This document shows, piece after piece, positions 1 to 8,575 of a DNA stretch of 64,000 bases. The notes beneath the pieces are model-generated. The model worked only from the letters and a program-made list of their open reading frames with translations, had not been told where the DNA came from and made no database searches. Within the stretch, counting starts at the first letter, position 1. Every line of letters starts with the position of its first letter. The stretch comes from Bacteroidales bacterium. GTDB lineage: Bacteria > Bacteroidota > Bacteroidia > Bacteroidales > F082. Both the position numbers and the translations under genes were made by a program. Where the stretch lies: assembly GCA_013141455.1 (NCBI GenBank), contig JABFQW010000012.1:1-64000 (forward strand), in the 5' to 3' direction.

Positions 1-2
1 GG

Positions 3-1133
3 TTAAAGGTTTTCGACTATTTAGAGCAACAAAGCGCAACTTCAAACCATTGGATTTGGTTTCACGCTGCCTCTCTGGGCGAGTTTGAACAAGGCCGGCC
101 CGTTATCGAAGCCTTAAAAAAAGAGCATCCGGGTATATCGGTTTTACTTACCTTTTTCTCGCCTTCAGGCTATGAAATACGAAAAAATTACAACCTTGCC
201 GATTGTGTTGCCTATCTGCCAACGGACACCATCCTGCATGCAAAAAGATTAACGAAACTTTTTCGATTCGAGGCTGCTTTTTTCATCAAATACGAATTCT
301 GGTTCAATTATATGTATGTGCTTCAAAAGCAACACATTCCACTCTATTTTATCTCGGCACGGTTACGTAAAAACCAGCATTTCTTTGCATGGTATGGCGG
401 TTGGTTCCGAAAGCAACTGAAATACGTAAGCCATTTTTTCGTGCAGGATCAAGGCACGGAAGATTTGCTGAAATCCATCGGTATAATAAATAGTACAGTA
501 ACCGGCGACACACGTTTCGACCGCGTTGCATCATTGGCAGTAACAGCCAAACGATTCGAAAATATCGAGGCATTTATTGGCTCAAAAAATCTTTTCATTG
601 CAGGCAGCACATGGCCCGAAGACGAGAAACTATTGGTTGAGTCGATAAAAATGCTTCCCGGGGATTTCAAAATCATACTTGCACCCCACGATGTAAGTCC
701 AACACATATTACCAACCTGCAAAAACTGATCGGAGATCATCATCAGTTATATAGTGATTTTAACCCGAATATTGAATGTAACATACTGATTATAAATAGT
801 ATTGGGATATTATCGCAGTTGTATCAATATGCACGTTTTGTTTATATAGGCGGTGGTTTTGGCAGTAATATCCACAATATTCAGGAACCTGTTACATTCG
901 GTTGTCCGGTAATCATTGGACCAAAACATGAGAATTTTACCGAAGCCATCGATCTGATTCGTCTGGGTGGCGCTTTTGCTGTGCATGACAAGGATTCGAT
1001 AAAAGTAAAAATGTTGCAATTGGCTAAGGATGACAAATTTCGTGAACTTGCTTCTGATATATGTAAAAAATATGTCTCACATCAAATCGGTGCCACAGCT
1101 AAGATTCTTCAAGCGCTGGGTGATCGTCTCTAA
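3..1133 (+). CDS. waaA: 3-deoxy-D-manno-octulosonic acid (Kdo) transferase, 5'-truncated by the window
   Basis: The open frame enters from the left edge and runs 376 codons, so the true start lies outside; from the usual family length (about 410-430) some 40 N-terminal residues are missing. Near codons 18-30 the frame reads WFHAASLGEFEQGRP, and about codon 98 KYEFWFN; both are hallmarks of the GT30 Kdo transferase WaaA/KdtA. The C-terminal half carries the GT-B donor-side motif GGGFGSNIHNIQEP. The family moves Kdo from CMP-Kdo to the lipid A precursor at the inner face of the cytoplasmic membrane. An internal ATG at 312 is not the start because the conserved N-domain lies upstream of it. A hairpin follows the stop. 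Confidence 0.95.
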   Translation, partial: LKVFDYLEQQSATSNHWIWFHAASLGEFEQGRPVIEALKKEHPGISVLLTFFSPSGYEIRKNYNLADCVAYLPTDTILHAKRLTKLFRFEAAFFIKYEFWFNYMYVLQKQHIPLYFISARLRKNQHFFAWYGGWFRKQLKYVSHFFVQDQGTEDLLKSIGIINSTVTGDTRFDRVASLAVTAKRFENIEAFIGSKNLFIAGSTWPEDEKLLVESIKMLPGDFKIILAPHDVSPTHITNLQKLIGDHHQLYSDFNPNIECNILIINSIGILSQLYQYARFVYIGGGFGSNIHNIQEPVTFGCPVIIGPKHENFTEAIDLIRLGGAFAVHDKDSIKVKMLQLAKDDKFRELASDICKKYVSHQIGATAKILQALGDRL

Positions 1134-1201
1134 ATCCGGATTATCCGATTATTTTTACCTGCAATTTTTCCAAATCCAAAAACCTGATTAGCATTTACTA
1201 A

Positions 1202-1228
1202 AAAAGCCGGCTTAAAAAACCGGCTTTT
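1202..1228. terminator. Bidirectional rho-independent terminator
   Basis: A perfect 9-bp stem AAAAGCCGG / CCGGCTTTT (1202-1210 with 1220-1228) encloses a 9-nt loop. The A-rich and T-rich flanks let it work in both directions. It lies between the convergent waaA and the lipoprotein gene ending at 1252. Confidence 0.85.
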
Positions 1229-1251
1229 CATAAATTCATTCTTTTCAACTC

Positions 1252-2400
1252 TTATTTCCGGTGTTTACCGAATTTATAAGAAGTGTCATTCATGATATTT
1301 TCGAGCCAATCAGATGTACCATCAGAGTAAACAACGGCAATCATCGGATATGTATCGCCGTATTGAGGATCGGTGTACATTTTAAATTCAAGGGTACCAA
1401 TCGTAGCATTAAGAACGGTTTGGAAAAGTGTAAGCGAAATCTGACTGTTCAGAAAATCAAGGTCATAATTTGCGATAGTGCCTTCTTCAACACCGATCAT
1501 ATGGTCATCGATATCCGAATAATTCATCCATCCTTCAACCTTTAAAGGGCTTATATGATAATAACCGGAGATTTTATCGACCGTTTCCATATTGGACGAA
1601 TACGCAACATCCATATCATACCCCATCAATTCGGTGCCACTCTGCTTAAAAGTAAGGTTTGTCGAATAATTTGTTCCACTTCCCGACATTCCCATTACAA
1701 AGGTATAAGGCGCCATTGTGATCGAAACATTGATCGAAGTCGGAGTACCATTTGATGAATAGCTTCCCGAATAATTTCCGGTTGCCTGCACTGCATTATC
1801 GACTTTCAGATTAAGATCGATATTGGTGGGTATTTTTTCTTCATATGTTTCTGTAACCCAGTTTTGTAGATAGTCATCCCAATATGTATCCGTATAGGTT
1901 ATTGTGGTATAAAGCAGATTATCGGCAATAAATTCACCATTATTGGTCATATTGCTTTCTGCAACTGCTGAAGCTGGAAATAACAATTTCAACATAGTTG
2001 TACTGGTTCCGGTCTGATCAAATTCACCGGTTTGGAAGTTATATTCATAAATGCCATATTCACCAACGCCATCTTCACGGTTATTTCCGAAGGCATGGGT
2101 ACGAAATGCGTCTTTCACTTTTCCAAGACTCAGGTTTCCTGTTTGAAATACCAATTGTTTAAGGGTTGATTTCCAACTTTCGAAACCCATTAAGGTACCA
2201 AGATAATTGATAGATAGCACTCCGGGAGTGTTCATTACCTGATCCATATTGGTGGTAATCTGCTGACTGGCGCTTCGAACCTCAACTTTTGCCTCAGCAG
2301 GGGCGAGTTCTTTTGCCTTGTCTTTATCCTTGTTACATGATACAATCACAAGCAAAAGCAGAAACGCAAAACCAATTTTTAAATAATTTCTTTTTTTCAT
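1252..2400 (-). CDS. Lipoprotein of unknown function
   Basis: This 382-residue protein was not matched to a family. The start was taken at 2400, giving MKKRNYLKIGF, a hydrophobic stretch and the lipobox-like VIVSC (Cys about residue 22), followed by charged residues as in many Bacteroidota lipoproteins. The in-frame codons up to 2454 would only add residues before the signal peptide. The body is rich in Thr, Ser, Tyr and Asn with alternating hydrophobic patterns, suggesting an exported beta-rich protein. It stands alone, with a -7 element about 35 bp upstream and a terminator behind it. Confidence 0.75.
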   Translation of the reverse strand: MKKRNYLKIGFAFLLLLVIVSCNKDKDKAKELAPAEAKVEVRSASQQITTNMDQVMNTPGVLSINYLGTLMGFESWKSTLKQLVFQTGNLSLGKVKDAFRTHAFGNNREDGVGEYGIYEYNFQTGEFDQTGTSTTMLKLLFPASAVAESNMTNNGEFIADNLLYTTITYTDTYWDDYLQNWVTETYEEKIPTNIDLNLKVDNAVQATGNYSGSYSSNGTPTSINVSITMAPYTFVMGMSGSGTNYSTNLTFKQSGTELMGYDMDVAYSSNMETVDKISGYYHISPLKVEGWMNYSDIDDHMIGVEEGTIANYDLDFLNSQISLTLFQTVLNATIGTLEFKMYTDPQYGDTYPMIAVVYSDGTSDWLENIMNDTSYKFGKHRK

Positions 2401-2434
2401 AATTACTAATTTTTGGGTTAATTCTTTTAAGAAG

Positions 2435-2442
2435 CAAATGTA
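2435..2442 (-). promoter_or_regulatory. Bacteroidota -7 promoter element
   Basis: The minus strand reads TACATTTG, matching TAnnTTTG, 34 bp before the lipoprotein start at 2400. No convincing -33 element was seen. Confidence 0.5.
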
Positions 2443-2641
2443 ACCAAATTTCATACCAAAAACAATGGATACAGGATAATTTTAGTTAAATGCTTTACTG
2501 TAATTTAGCACATTGAAATGACTTTGACAGCCTGTTAAAATGAGTATTTTAAAGTCGTTAATCTGATCATCTTTTGAACGGCAAGTCCTTAAGACATAAT
2601 TAATTTAGTGGTTTCATTCTAAAAAAATCTGAAAGCCAGAC

Positions 2642-3439
2642 ATGACTAAAAGTACGATGTATCACACCAAACTCCATAAGAAAAAGTACTTGCTTCCAAT
2701 TGTCAGTAAAACATTGATATTGTTCTCTTTGACCATATTAATACTTGGACTCAACAGCTGTATGGAAAAGATAAAGCATGAAAATCCAACGGTTTTGGTT
2801 CAGGACTCCAACAACTTACCTTTTGCTTATGAAGGTATTCATGATCTGAGAAGAGGTGATATCATTGTAAAACCCAACCTCAATTTTTTACCAGGGACAT
2901 CGTTCATGAACAATGGTATTGGCTTTGGACATGCAGCCCTTGTTGTATCGGGTTACAGCCACGAAAACATGGATAGTTTGCTGGCCGGTGCAACGATTAT
3001 TGAATCAATCGCCAAGGATGTTCCGGTTGAGTTTCAGGTGAGGGAAATCCGGGGACTGATTAAAAATAAATCTAAGGCATACAACAACACCAATTTTGCA
3101 GGCCGTTATAAGGGAAACCGATACAGATTACGACTTTCTTTAACAGAGACACAGATTGATTCGATCATTGCCTTTGCAAAAGCGCAAAAGATGGATTATT
3201 CGGCCTGGAATGCTAGTAAATCGTTCAGAAATGATTCATTATTTTCATCGACAAGCCAACGTAAAAACTGGGCTGACAACAAAACCTGGTATTGTTCTTT
3301 GTTGGTGTGGCAGTCCGTTTATTATGTAACCAATATCGATCTTGATCCAAACCAGGGCTATATGGTTTACCCTAACGATTTGATAAACAGCAATTTTTTC
3401 GATAACACCCATGAGAATCAGGGAAGGGTAAAATTTTGA
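2642..3439 (+). CDS. YiiX/YebB-like permuted NlpC/P60 cysteine hydrolase, probable lipoprotein
   Basis: The 265-residue protein has a long hydrophobic N-terminus ending in a lipobox-like GLNSC (Cys40). After LRRGDIIV it shows GFGHAALVV (His97) and, much later, WYCSLLVWQS (Cys218). His before Cys is the order expected of the circularly permuted papain-like YiiX group, whose members are amidases or hydrolases acting on peptide or lipid amide bonds. The substrate here is unknown. An alternative ATG lies at 2657. Its last 22 bp overlap the 3' end of the convergent gene ending at 3418, so the two coding regions share sequence tail to tail. Confidence 0.75.
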   Translation: MTKSTMYHTKLHKKKYLLPIVSKTLILFSLTILILGLNSCMEKIKHENPTVLVQDSNNLPFAYEGIHDLRRGDIIVKPNLNFLPGTSFMNNGIGFGHAALVVSGYSHENMDSLLAGATIIESIAKDVPVEFQVREIRGLIKNKSKAYNNTNFAGRYKGNRYRLRLSLTETQIDSIIAFAKAQKMDYSAWNASKSFRNDSLFSSTSQRKNWADNKTWYCSLLVWQSVYYVTNIDLDPNQGYMVYPNDLINSNFFDNTHENQGRVKF

Positions 3440-4512
3440 CAGGCCTGTAATTCACCGTCATAATATGGCTTCATATAAACGAGTTTAAAATTGAGAATCT
3501 TTCTTATTGACAACAAAAGATCTTCAAGATTTTCCACATATCCGTCGCTGTATCTGATATGCATATTTAGCCTGTCGCGACCATCAATCCTGGCCAAAAA
3601 CACATCTCCAATCTTATCTCCCGAATGGGTATAAATCGTGAACACGCTTTTCTCATTGAAATTCTCAATGAAATGATCAGCCTTTGAATTTGTAAAATCC
3701 TGCTCCGATTGAAAGTAAATTTTAACAGGAAATATTTCAAATTCCATGGTTTTATCATTGTAAACCAATGTTTTATCCGATGTAACCTTCACTTCTGTCA
3801 CAACAGTACCGGTGAGCATCGGTTTGTTGTCCTCCATCACTTTTAATTTAACTGTGATTGTCCCATGCGACTTCTGAAAACTCGTTTCGAGTGATATATT
3901 TATTTGAAAATCACTAAACAAAATATCCATTTCAGCATCTGCAGGCAGATCATGTTTCAGGATTGCCCTGTAGCTGATGTTGGCTAAAACTTTATTTTTT
4001 GCAACGATGGAAGCCTCAATAACTTCGGGGAACATCATTTGGAGGGAGGTGGGTGATTCGGAATATTGCTTCAGGATGAATTGGGCCAGACTGTCGTTTT
4101 TCGATTTAAACGGGAATGTCACACACACCGAATCACTTTCACCTTCTTTATCCAATATGGTTTTTCCCTTTGAAAAAAGGTACTTCCCTTTCGCTTTTTC
4201 GAAATTATATGCCCCCAATCCAGAAGTTATATCTCTTTCATTTTTTATCAGAAACGGCAACGGAACATCCGGCAGCACCGATAAAGCTTCCATACTTCCG
4301 GCTGCATCAGTTTTGTTGATACGTGTCGCCAGCTGAATAAATTCGTTGTCAAACGCACGGAGATATTTTTGCCCTTCTTCCCGGCTTAACGATTTTGAAC
4401 AGGATATCAGACTCATTGCCAACAAGATGATTACCAATAAATTCCCAAACTTCAGATTCACATGTATTTTCTTCTTTTTAGATGATATTATTGGCATACA
4501 ATCATATTTCAT
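3418..4512 (-). CDS. Lipoprotein of unknown function
   Basis: This 364-residue protein has a Lys-rich N-terminus, a hydrophobic segment LLVIILLAMSLISC with the likely lipidated Cys at about residue 38, then a polar body rich in Lys, Asp and Ser. No family was recognised. ATGs at 4512 and 4497 are both possible starts; the signal peptide is intact from either. A -7 element lies about 30 bp upstream. The 3' end overlaps the convergent YiiX-like gene by 22 bp and there is no room for a terminator between them. Confidence 0.75.
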   Translation of the reverse strand: MKYDCMPIISSKKKKIHVNLKFGNLLVIILLAMSLISCSKSLSREEGQKYLRAFDNEFIQLATRINKTDAAGSMEALSVLPDVPLPFLIKNERDITSGLGAYNFEKAKGKYLFSKGKTILDKEGESDSVCVTFPFKSKNDSLAQFILKQYSESPTSLQMMFPEVIEASIVAKNKVLANISYRAILKHDLPADAEMDILFSDFQINISLETSFQKSHGTITVKLKVMEDNKPMLTGTVVTEVKVTSDKTLVYNDKTMEFEIFPVKIYFQSEQDFTNSKADHFIENFNEKSVFTIYTHSGDKIGDVFLARIDGRDRLNMHIRYSDGYVENLEDLLLSIRKILNFKLVYMKPYYDGELQACQNFTLP

Positions 4513-4538
4513 AAGCCGGATGCAATAAATTTATATAA

Positions 4539-4546
4539 CAAAAATA
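4539..4546 (-). promoter_or_regulatory. Bacteroidota -7 promoter element
   Basis: The minus strand reads TATTTTTG (TAnnTTTG) 27 bp before the ATG at 4512 of the lipoprotein gene. Confidence 0.5.
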
Positions 4547-4636
4547 ATCTTTATAACCGAACGAGATACGATTAAACCCAAATTACGTATTTTCAAGTCA
4601 TAATCGACTTCACCGTAAAAAACTACCTAACAATAA

Positions 4637-4667
4637 TTGGACTAATAAAATATCTATTTTAACTTTG
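4637..4667 (+). promoter_or_regulatory. Promoter for the GNAT and glycosyltransferase pair
   Basis: A TTG at 4637-4639 is followed after 20 bp by TAACTTTG at 4660-4667, fitting the Bacteroidota -33/-7 arrangement. About 60 bp remain to the start codon. Confidence 0.6.
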
Positions 4668-4729
4668 TCTGAATATGGAAGATATCGCAAACTTTTAAGT
4701 TATCTTGCATTAATATACTCAAAAAATTG

Positions 4730-5608
4730 ATGATGCCTGTATTGTGCCCATTTTCCACCGTTGACTACCTTCATGGCCTATCAAATATTGGTATTGTTGA
4801 CCAACACCCTGTTTTACCGGTTGCGGTTCTCAGGCGCCAAATACCTGGTACTTGTAATTTTGATGGCGTGGGACCATGGCCTTACCGGTGGATTTCAAAT
4901 GAATCTGATATTAAAATATTTACAGAAGGATTCCGTCATCTTGTTTCCCTTTGTGTTGTTACACATCCGGGGTGGAAGCCTTCAATTGCACTTGCCGGTA
5001 AAGTCAGCATCAGGCCATTGAAAGATCACTTTGTTTTTGATCCGGAAAAACCAGCACCAACTTTAAGCAGAAGAGCAATTAAAAGATTAAAATCAGCAGC
5101 TAACCGTGGTATTTTTGAAGTCGTTACTTTGAGGAATGAGCAGCTGAAAATAGTCGGGCTTTATGAGCAACTCAAGTTTCGTCGCAACCTTACCGGTGGT
5201 TACTTTGATATGTCAATGAATCACTTCGATTCAATCGCCCGATTACCAGGTGCTGTTTTTTTTCGAGTCAGTGATCATTACGATGTGGGAGCTATGGCAT
5301 GTGGTGTGATCATAAATAATTTCCTGCAGATTCTTCACATAGTTCCAACGGTTTACGGTTTGAGATGGAATGCTTCTTATCTGATGATGCACGGACTTCA
5401 GGATTATGTACAGCAATACGGTATGATCCTTCTCACTGGCGGGATGCCTGCAAGCGGAACAGTTGGATTAAGTATTTTTAAAAATCGCTGGGCCAATGCA
5501 TTTCTACCGGTGAATATGCTGTGTATCGTCAATGACCGGGAAACAGCCGCTAAACTTGTTTTTGAATACGGCTATCATCCAAACTATTTTCCCAATTATC
5601 GCAAATGA
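4730..5608 (+). CDS. GNAT/FemAB-like acyltransferase domain protein
   Basis: The 292-residue soluble protein resembles GNAT-fold transferases of the FemAB-like or Acetyltransf_6 type. Support comes from the middle and end: a basic segment RRAIKRLKSAANRGIF, then YEQLKFRRNLTGGYFD, and a C-terminal part ending in a plausible acyl-donor fold (MPASGTVGLSIFKNRWANAF). Such proteins acylate sugars or peptides in surface polysaccharide or cell-wall pathways; no substrate can be assigned. The frame also opens at a TTG (4727), but ATGs at 4730 and 4733 are better starts. The next gene begins 7 bp after the stop, so the two are probably cotranscribed. Confidence 0.6.
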   Translation: MMPVLCPFSTVDYLHGLSNIGIVDQHPVLPVAVLRRQIPGTCNFDGVGPWPYRWISNESDIKIFTEGFRHLVSLCVVTHPGWKPSIALAGKVSIRPLKDHFVFDPEKPAPTLSRRAIKRLKSAANRGIFEVVTLRNEQLKIVGLYEQLKFRRNLTGGYFDMSMNHFDSIARLPGAVFFRVSDHYDVGAMACGVIINNFLQILHIVPTVYGLRWNASYLMMHGLQDYVQQYGMILLTGGMPASGTVGLSIFKNRWANAFLPVNMLCIVNDRETAAKLVFEYGYHPNYFPNYRK

Positions 5609-5615
5609 TCCAAAG

Positions 5616-6536
5616 ATGAAACATCTTCGGTTACCCAAGCATCAAATAAATCGATTTTTACCTAACGGACAGGCTCAGTTTCTGATTGTTACACCCAGTT
5701 TTACACATCGCAGCGCAGGAGTACGGGCGCTGTACCGGCTTTGTCATCATCTCAATCGTTCCGGTTATCCTTCCGCGGTTATCCCAATGCCGGGCCAAAG
5801 TATAGCCGATTATTCCTCTTGGTTTGTTTATGGATATGCAGGAGAAATAAATAATGCCGTGGTTATTTATCCTGAAATCATTTCGGGAAATCCGTATGAA
5901 GCTACCCATGTTGTCAGGTGGGTATTGAATGAACCTGGATTACTTGGTGGGGATAAGTATTATGCTGACAACGAAATTGTTTTTGTTTATGACTCTCAAA
6001 AGATTGATATCGCAAATACTGCCATTAAAACTGCCATTGGTTCGAATCGTGTACTTTGGGTCGGAGTAGTGGATCCTGATATTATCTATCCTGATCCCAG
6101 GGTTGAGAAGATATTTGATTGCAGCTTTTTCAACAAAGGATATCCTTTAAGTCTGCGATTTCCACTTGATCCTTCACTTGGTGTTAAAAGGATTGAAGAC
6201 CTTACTCCTGATGCTGTTTCATTAGGAAATGTGTTACGACAAACCCGAACGCTATACTCGTATGACCACTATAGCAATATTCTCAGAGAGGCAGCGATCT
6301 GTGGTTGTGAAGTTCGTGTTATTGATTCAAAAGGTGTTTGGCATGATCCGGAGCATTGCGACTGCCAACTGAACATTGTTTGGTCGCCTGATTTCAGGCG
6401 AACCTACAAATCTCAATTCCACGACAGTAGTATTATTCATCGTTTTATTTCTCAGTTGCCATCCTCATGGCCAATCCATCGTAGGTCATGGTACCGGCGT
6501 TTGATTTCAGCATTGACACGTGAACCATTTTCATGA
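5616..6536 (+). CDS. GT-B-like glycosyltransferase domain protein, family unassigned
   Basis: This 306-residue protein starts at the ATG 7 bp after the GNAT gene; extending to 5532 would overlap that gene. The N-terminus FLIVTPSFTHRSAGVRALYRLCHHL resembles the first Rossmann strand and helix of GT-B glycosyltransferases, and YDHYSNILREAAICGCEV resembles the donor-side helix where an E-A-x-x-x-G pattern is common. The rest matches no family I recognise. The last 20 residues are very basic. Together with its GNAT neighbour it may decorate a glycan. Confidence is good for a coding gene and moderate for a glycosyltransferase. Confidence 0.6.
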   Translation: MKHLRLPKHQINRFLPNGQAQFLIVTPSFTHRSAGVRALYRLCHHLNRSGYPSAVIPMPGQSIADYSSWFVYGYAGEINNAVVIYPEIISGNPYEATHVVRWVLNEPGLLGGDKYYADNEIVFVYDSQKIDIANTAIKTAIGSNRVLWVGVVDPDIIYPDPRVEKIFDCSFFNKGYPLSLRFPLDPSLGVKRIEDLTPDAVSLGNVLRQTRTLYSYDHYSNILREAAICGCEVRVIDSKGVWHDPEHCDCQLNIVWSPDFRRTYKSQFHDSSIIHRFISQLPSSWPIHRRSWYRRLISALTREPFS

Positions 6537-6705
6537 ATCAATTACTTTCGCATTGTATCCCACCCATCGGCTTGATTGCCAATCCATTTTATTCAATTCG
6601 CCGGGGAACTCCCTGTTGAATCCAAACTAAGTTCTGAAAGTGCATAATCAGCTTTGAGTTAGCAATTAAGTAATATAATATGCCTCAATCAAAGTATCAA
6701 ATATG

Positions 6706-6713
6706 TATTTTTG
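6706..6713 (+). promoter_or_regulatory. -7 promoter element of ade
   Basis: TATTTTTG at 6706-6713 fits TAnnTTTG and lies 15 bp before the ATG at 6729, implying a 5' leader of only about 10-12 nt. Confidence 0.6.
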
Positions 6714-6728
6714 TTCAAAATCACTGCT

Positions 6729-8381
6729 ATGAAACCATCCACAAATACGTTTGAACTAAGCGGACAAATCATTGATCTGGTAAAAGGCATCATATTTCAA
6801 GGTAGCCTGAGGATCGAACACGGTATCATCACCGAAATCCGTAAAGAGGAAGTTAAATCGACCCATTACATCCTTCCCGGACTGATCGATTCGCACGTTC
6901 ACATCGAAAGTTCGATGCTTGTTCCATCTGAATTTGCCCGTCTCGCGGTGGTTCACGGAACCGTTGCCACCGTGTCGGATCCACACGAGATTGCCAATGT
7001 GCTTGGCATTGAAGGCATAAAATACATGATCGACAACGGGAAAACTGTTCCCTTTAAGTTCTTTTTCGGCGCTTCAAGTTGCGTTCCGGCCACTGGATTT
7101 GAAACTGCAGGTGCGGTATTGGGTGTTGATGATATCGAAACGCTCCTCAAACTCGATGAGATAAAATACTTAGCCGAAATGATGAATTATCCCGGTGTAA
7201 TTTATGAGGATAAGGAGGTGATGGCAAAACTTGCACTCGCTGTAAAATACAACAAACCTGTTGACGGTCATGCTCCGGGCCTTATGGGTGAAGATGTTAA
7301 AAAATACATCAGCGCCGGAATCACCACCGATCATGAATGTTTCACCATGGAAGAAGCGCTCGCGAAAATCGAACATGGGATGAAAATCCAGATTCGTGAA
7401 GGCAGCGCAGCCAAAAACTTTGACGCACTAATTGACCTTCTGGAAACACATCCTGATTCGGTACTTTTCTGTAGTGATGACAAGCACCCGAATGACCTTG
7501 TCCGCGGACATATAAACGAAATGATTAAACGGGCCATTCAAGCCGGTTATGATCCGATGAAAGTGCTACAATGTTGCATCCTGAACCCGATAAAGCACTA
7601 CAATTTAGAAATTGGTAAAGGACAACAAGGCGATCCGGCTGACCTGATTGTGGTGGATAACCTGACCGATTTTACTGTGTTGCAGACGTATGTGAACGGG
7701 ATCAAGGTAGCTGAAAACGGGAAATCGCTTATCAATCCGGTAAAAGCTGAAGCGCCAAACCGCTTTGTAGCTGCTAAAGTCGTTGCTTCTGATTTTTCAG
7801 TTCCTTATTCGGGGAAAAAGATCCGTGTGATTGAAGCACTCGAAGGTCAGCTTATCACAAATACCATCATAGCCACACCAAAAGTGGTAAACGGGAAAAT
7901 GGTTAGTGATACCGAAAATGACATTCTCAAAATAACCGTCATCAACCGCTACCAAAAATCAGCTCCGGCTATAGCTTTTATCAGGAATTTTGGATTAAAA
8001 AAAGGAGCCATTGCCTCAACCGTCGCACACGATAGTCACAATATTATCGCGATTGGCGCCGATGATGAAAGTTTGGCTAAGGCGGTGAATCTTTTGATAG
8101 AAAATACCGGTGGTATTTCGGTTGTTTCGGATGACTCAGCACATATTTTGCCGCTCCCTGTCGCGGGATTAATGTCGAATGGCAATGGCTATCAAACGGC
8201 AAGTGCTTATGAGCAGATTGATGCCATGGCAAAGCAACTCGGAACAACACTGCACGCTCCTTTCATGACGCTTTCGTTTATGGCTTTGCTGGTGATACCT
8301 CAATTAAAAATTAGCGATCTGGGACTGTTTGATGGGGCGACATTTAGTTTTACAGAACTTGAGGTGGAAGAACATGTGTAG
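6729..8381 (+). CDS. ade: Adenine deaminase
   Basis: The 550-residue protein has the amidohydrolase architecture of bacterial adenine deaminase, which converts adenine to hypoxanthine and ammonia for purine salvage. Visible metal-site and family motifs are GLIDSHVHIESSML near residue 50, DGHAPGLMG near 175, TTDHECFT near 200 and LFCSDDKHPNDL near 250. The C-terminal Ade domain includes VAHDSHNIIAIGADD. Length matches the family. A TTG at 6711 keeps the frame open, but the ATG at 6729 fits the promoter spacing. The gene stands alone. Confidence 0.95.
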   Translation: MKPSTNTFELSGQIIDLVKGIIFQGSLRIEHGIITEIRKEEVKSTHYILPGLIDSHVHIESSMLVPSEFARLAVVHGTVATVSDPHEIANVLGIEGIKYMIDNGKTVPFKFFFGASSCVPATGFETAGAVLGVDDIETLLKLDEIKYLAEMMNYPGVIYEDKEVMAKLALAVKYNKPVDGHAPGLMGEDVKKYISAGITTDHECFTMEEALAKIEHGMKIQIREGSAAKNFDALIDLLETHPDSVLFCSDDKHPNDLVRGHINEMIKRAIQAGYDPMKVLQCCILNPIKHYNLEIGKGQQGDPADLIVVDNLTDFTVLQTYVNGIKVAENGKSLINPVKAEAPNRFVAAKVVASDFSVPYSGKKIRVIEALEGQLITNTIIATPKVVNGKMVSDTENDILKITVINRYQKSAPAIAFIRNFGLKKGAIASTVAHDSHNIIAIGADDESLAKAVNLLIENTGGISVVSDDSAHILPLPVAGLMSNGNGYQTASAYEQIDAMAKQLGTTLHAPFMTLSFMALLVIPQLKISDLGLFDGATFSFTELEVEEHV

Positions 8382-8448
8382 GTTTTTACGATAATACAAA
8401 TGCAAAAAGCCGGAAAGGTGCCATCAAATACGAATCTCAAGAATTAAT

Positions 8449-8478
8449 TTTAACCCCGGCTTGAAAGCTGAGGTTAAA
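8449..8478. other. Stem-loop downstream of ade
   Basis: TTTAACC (8449-8455) can pair with GGTTAAA (8472-8478), and GCTT/AAGC pair inside it. There is no T-tract, so terminator function is uncertain; it may mark the end of the ade transcript. Confidence 0.35.
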
Positions 8479-8575
8479 TGACAAAGAAACTCATGGTTTT
8501 AGCCATGAAGTATTCATATAAATACACATTACCGGAAAGCGACTTTTACTGATGAATATAATTAATTCAGGCTAA

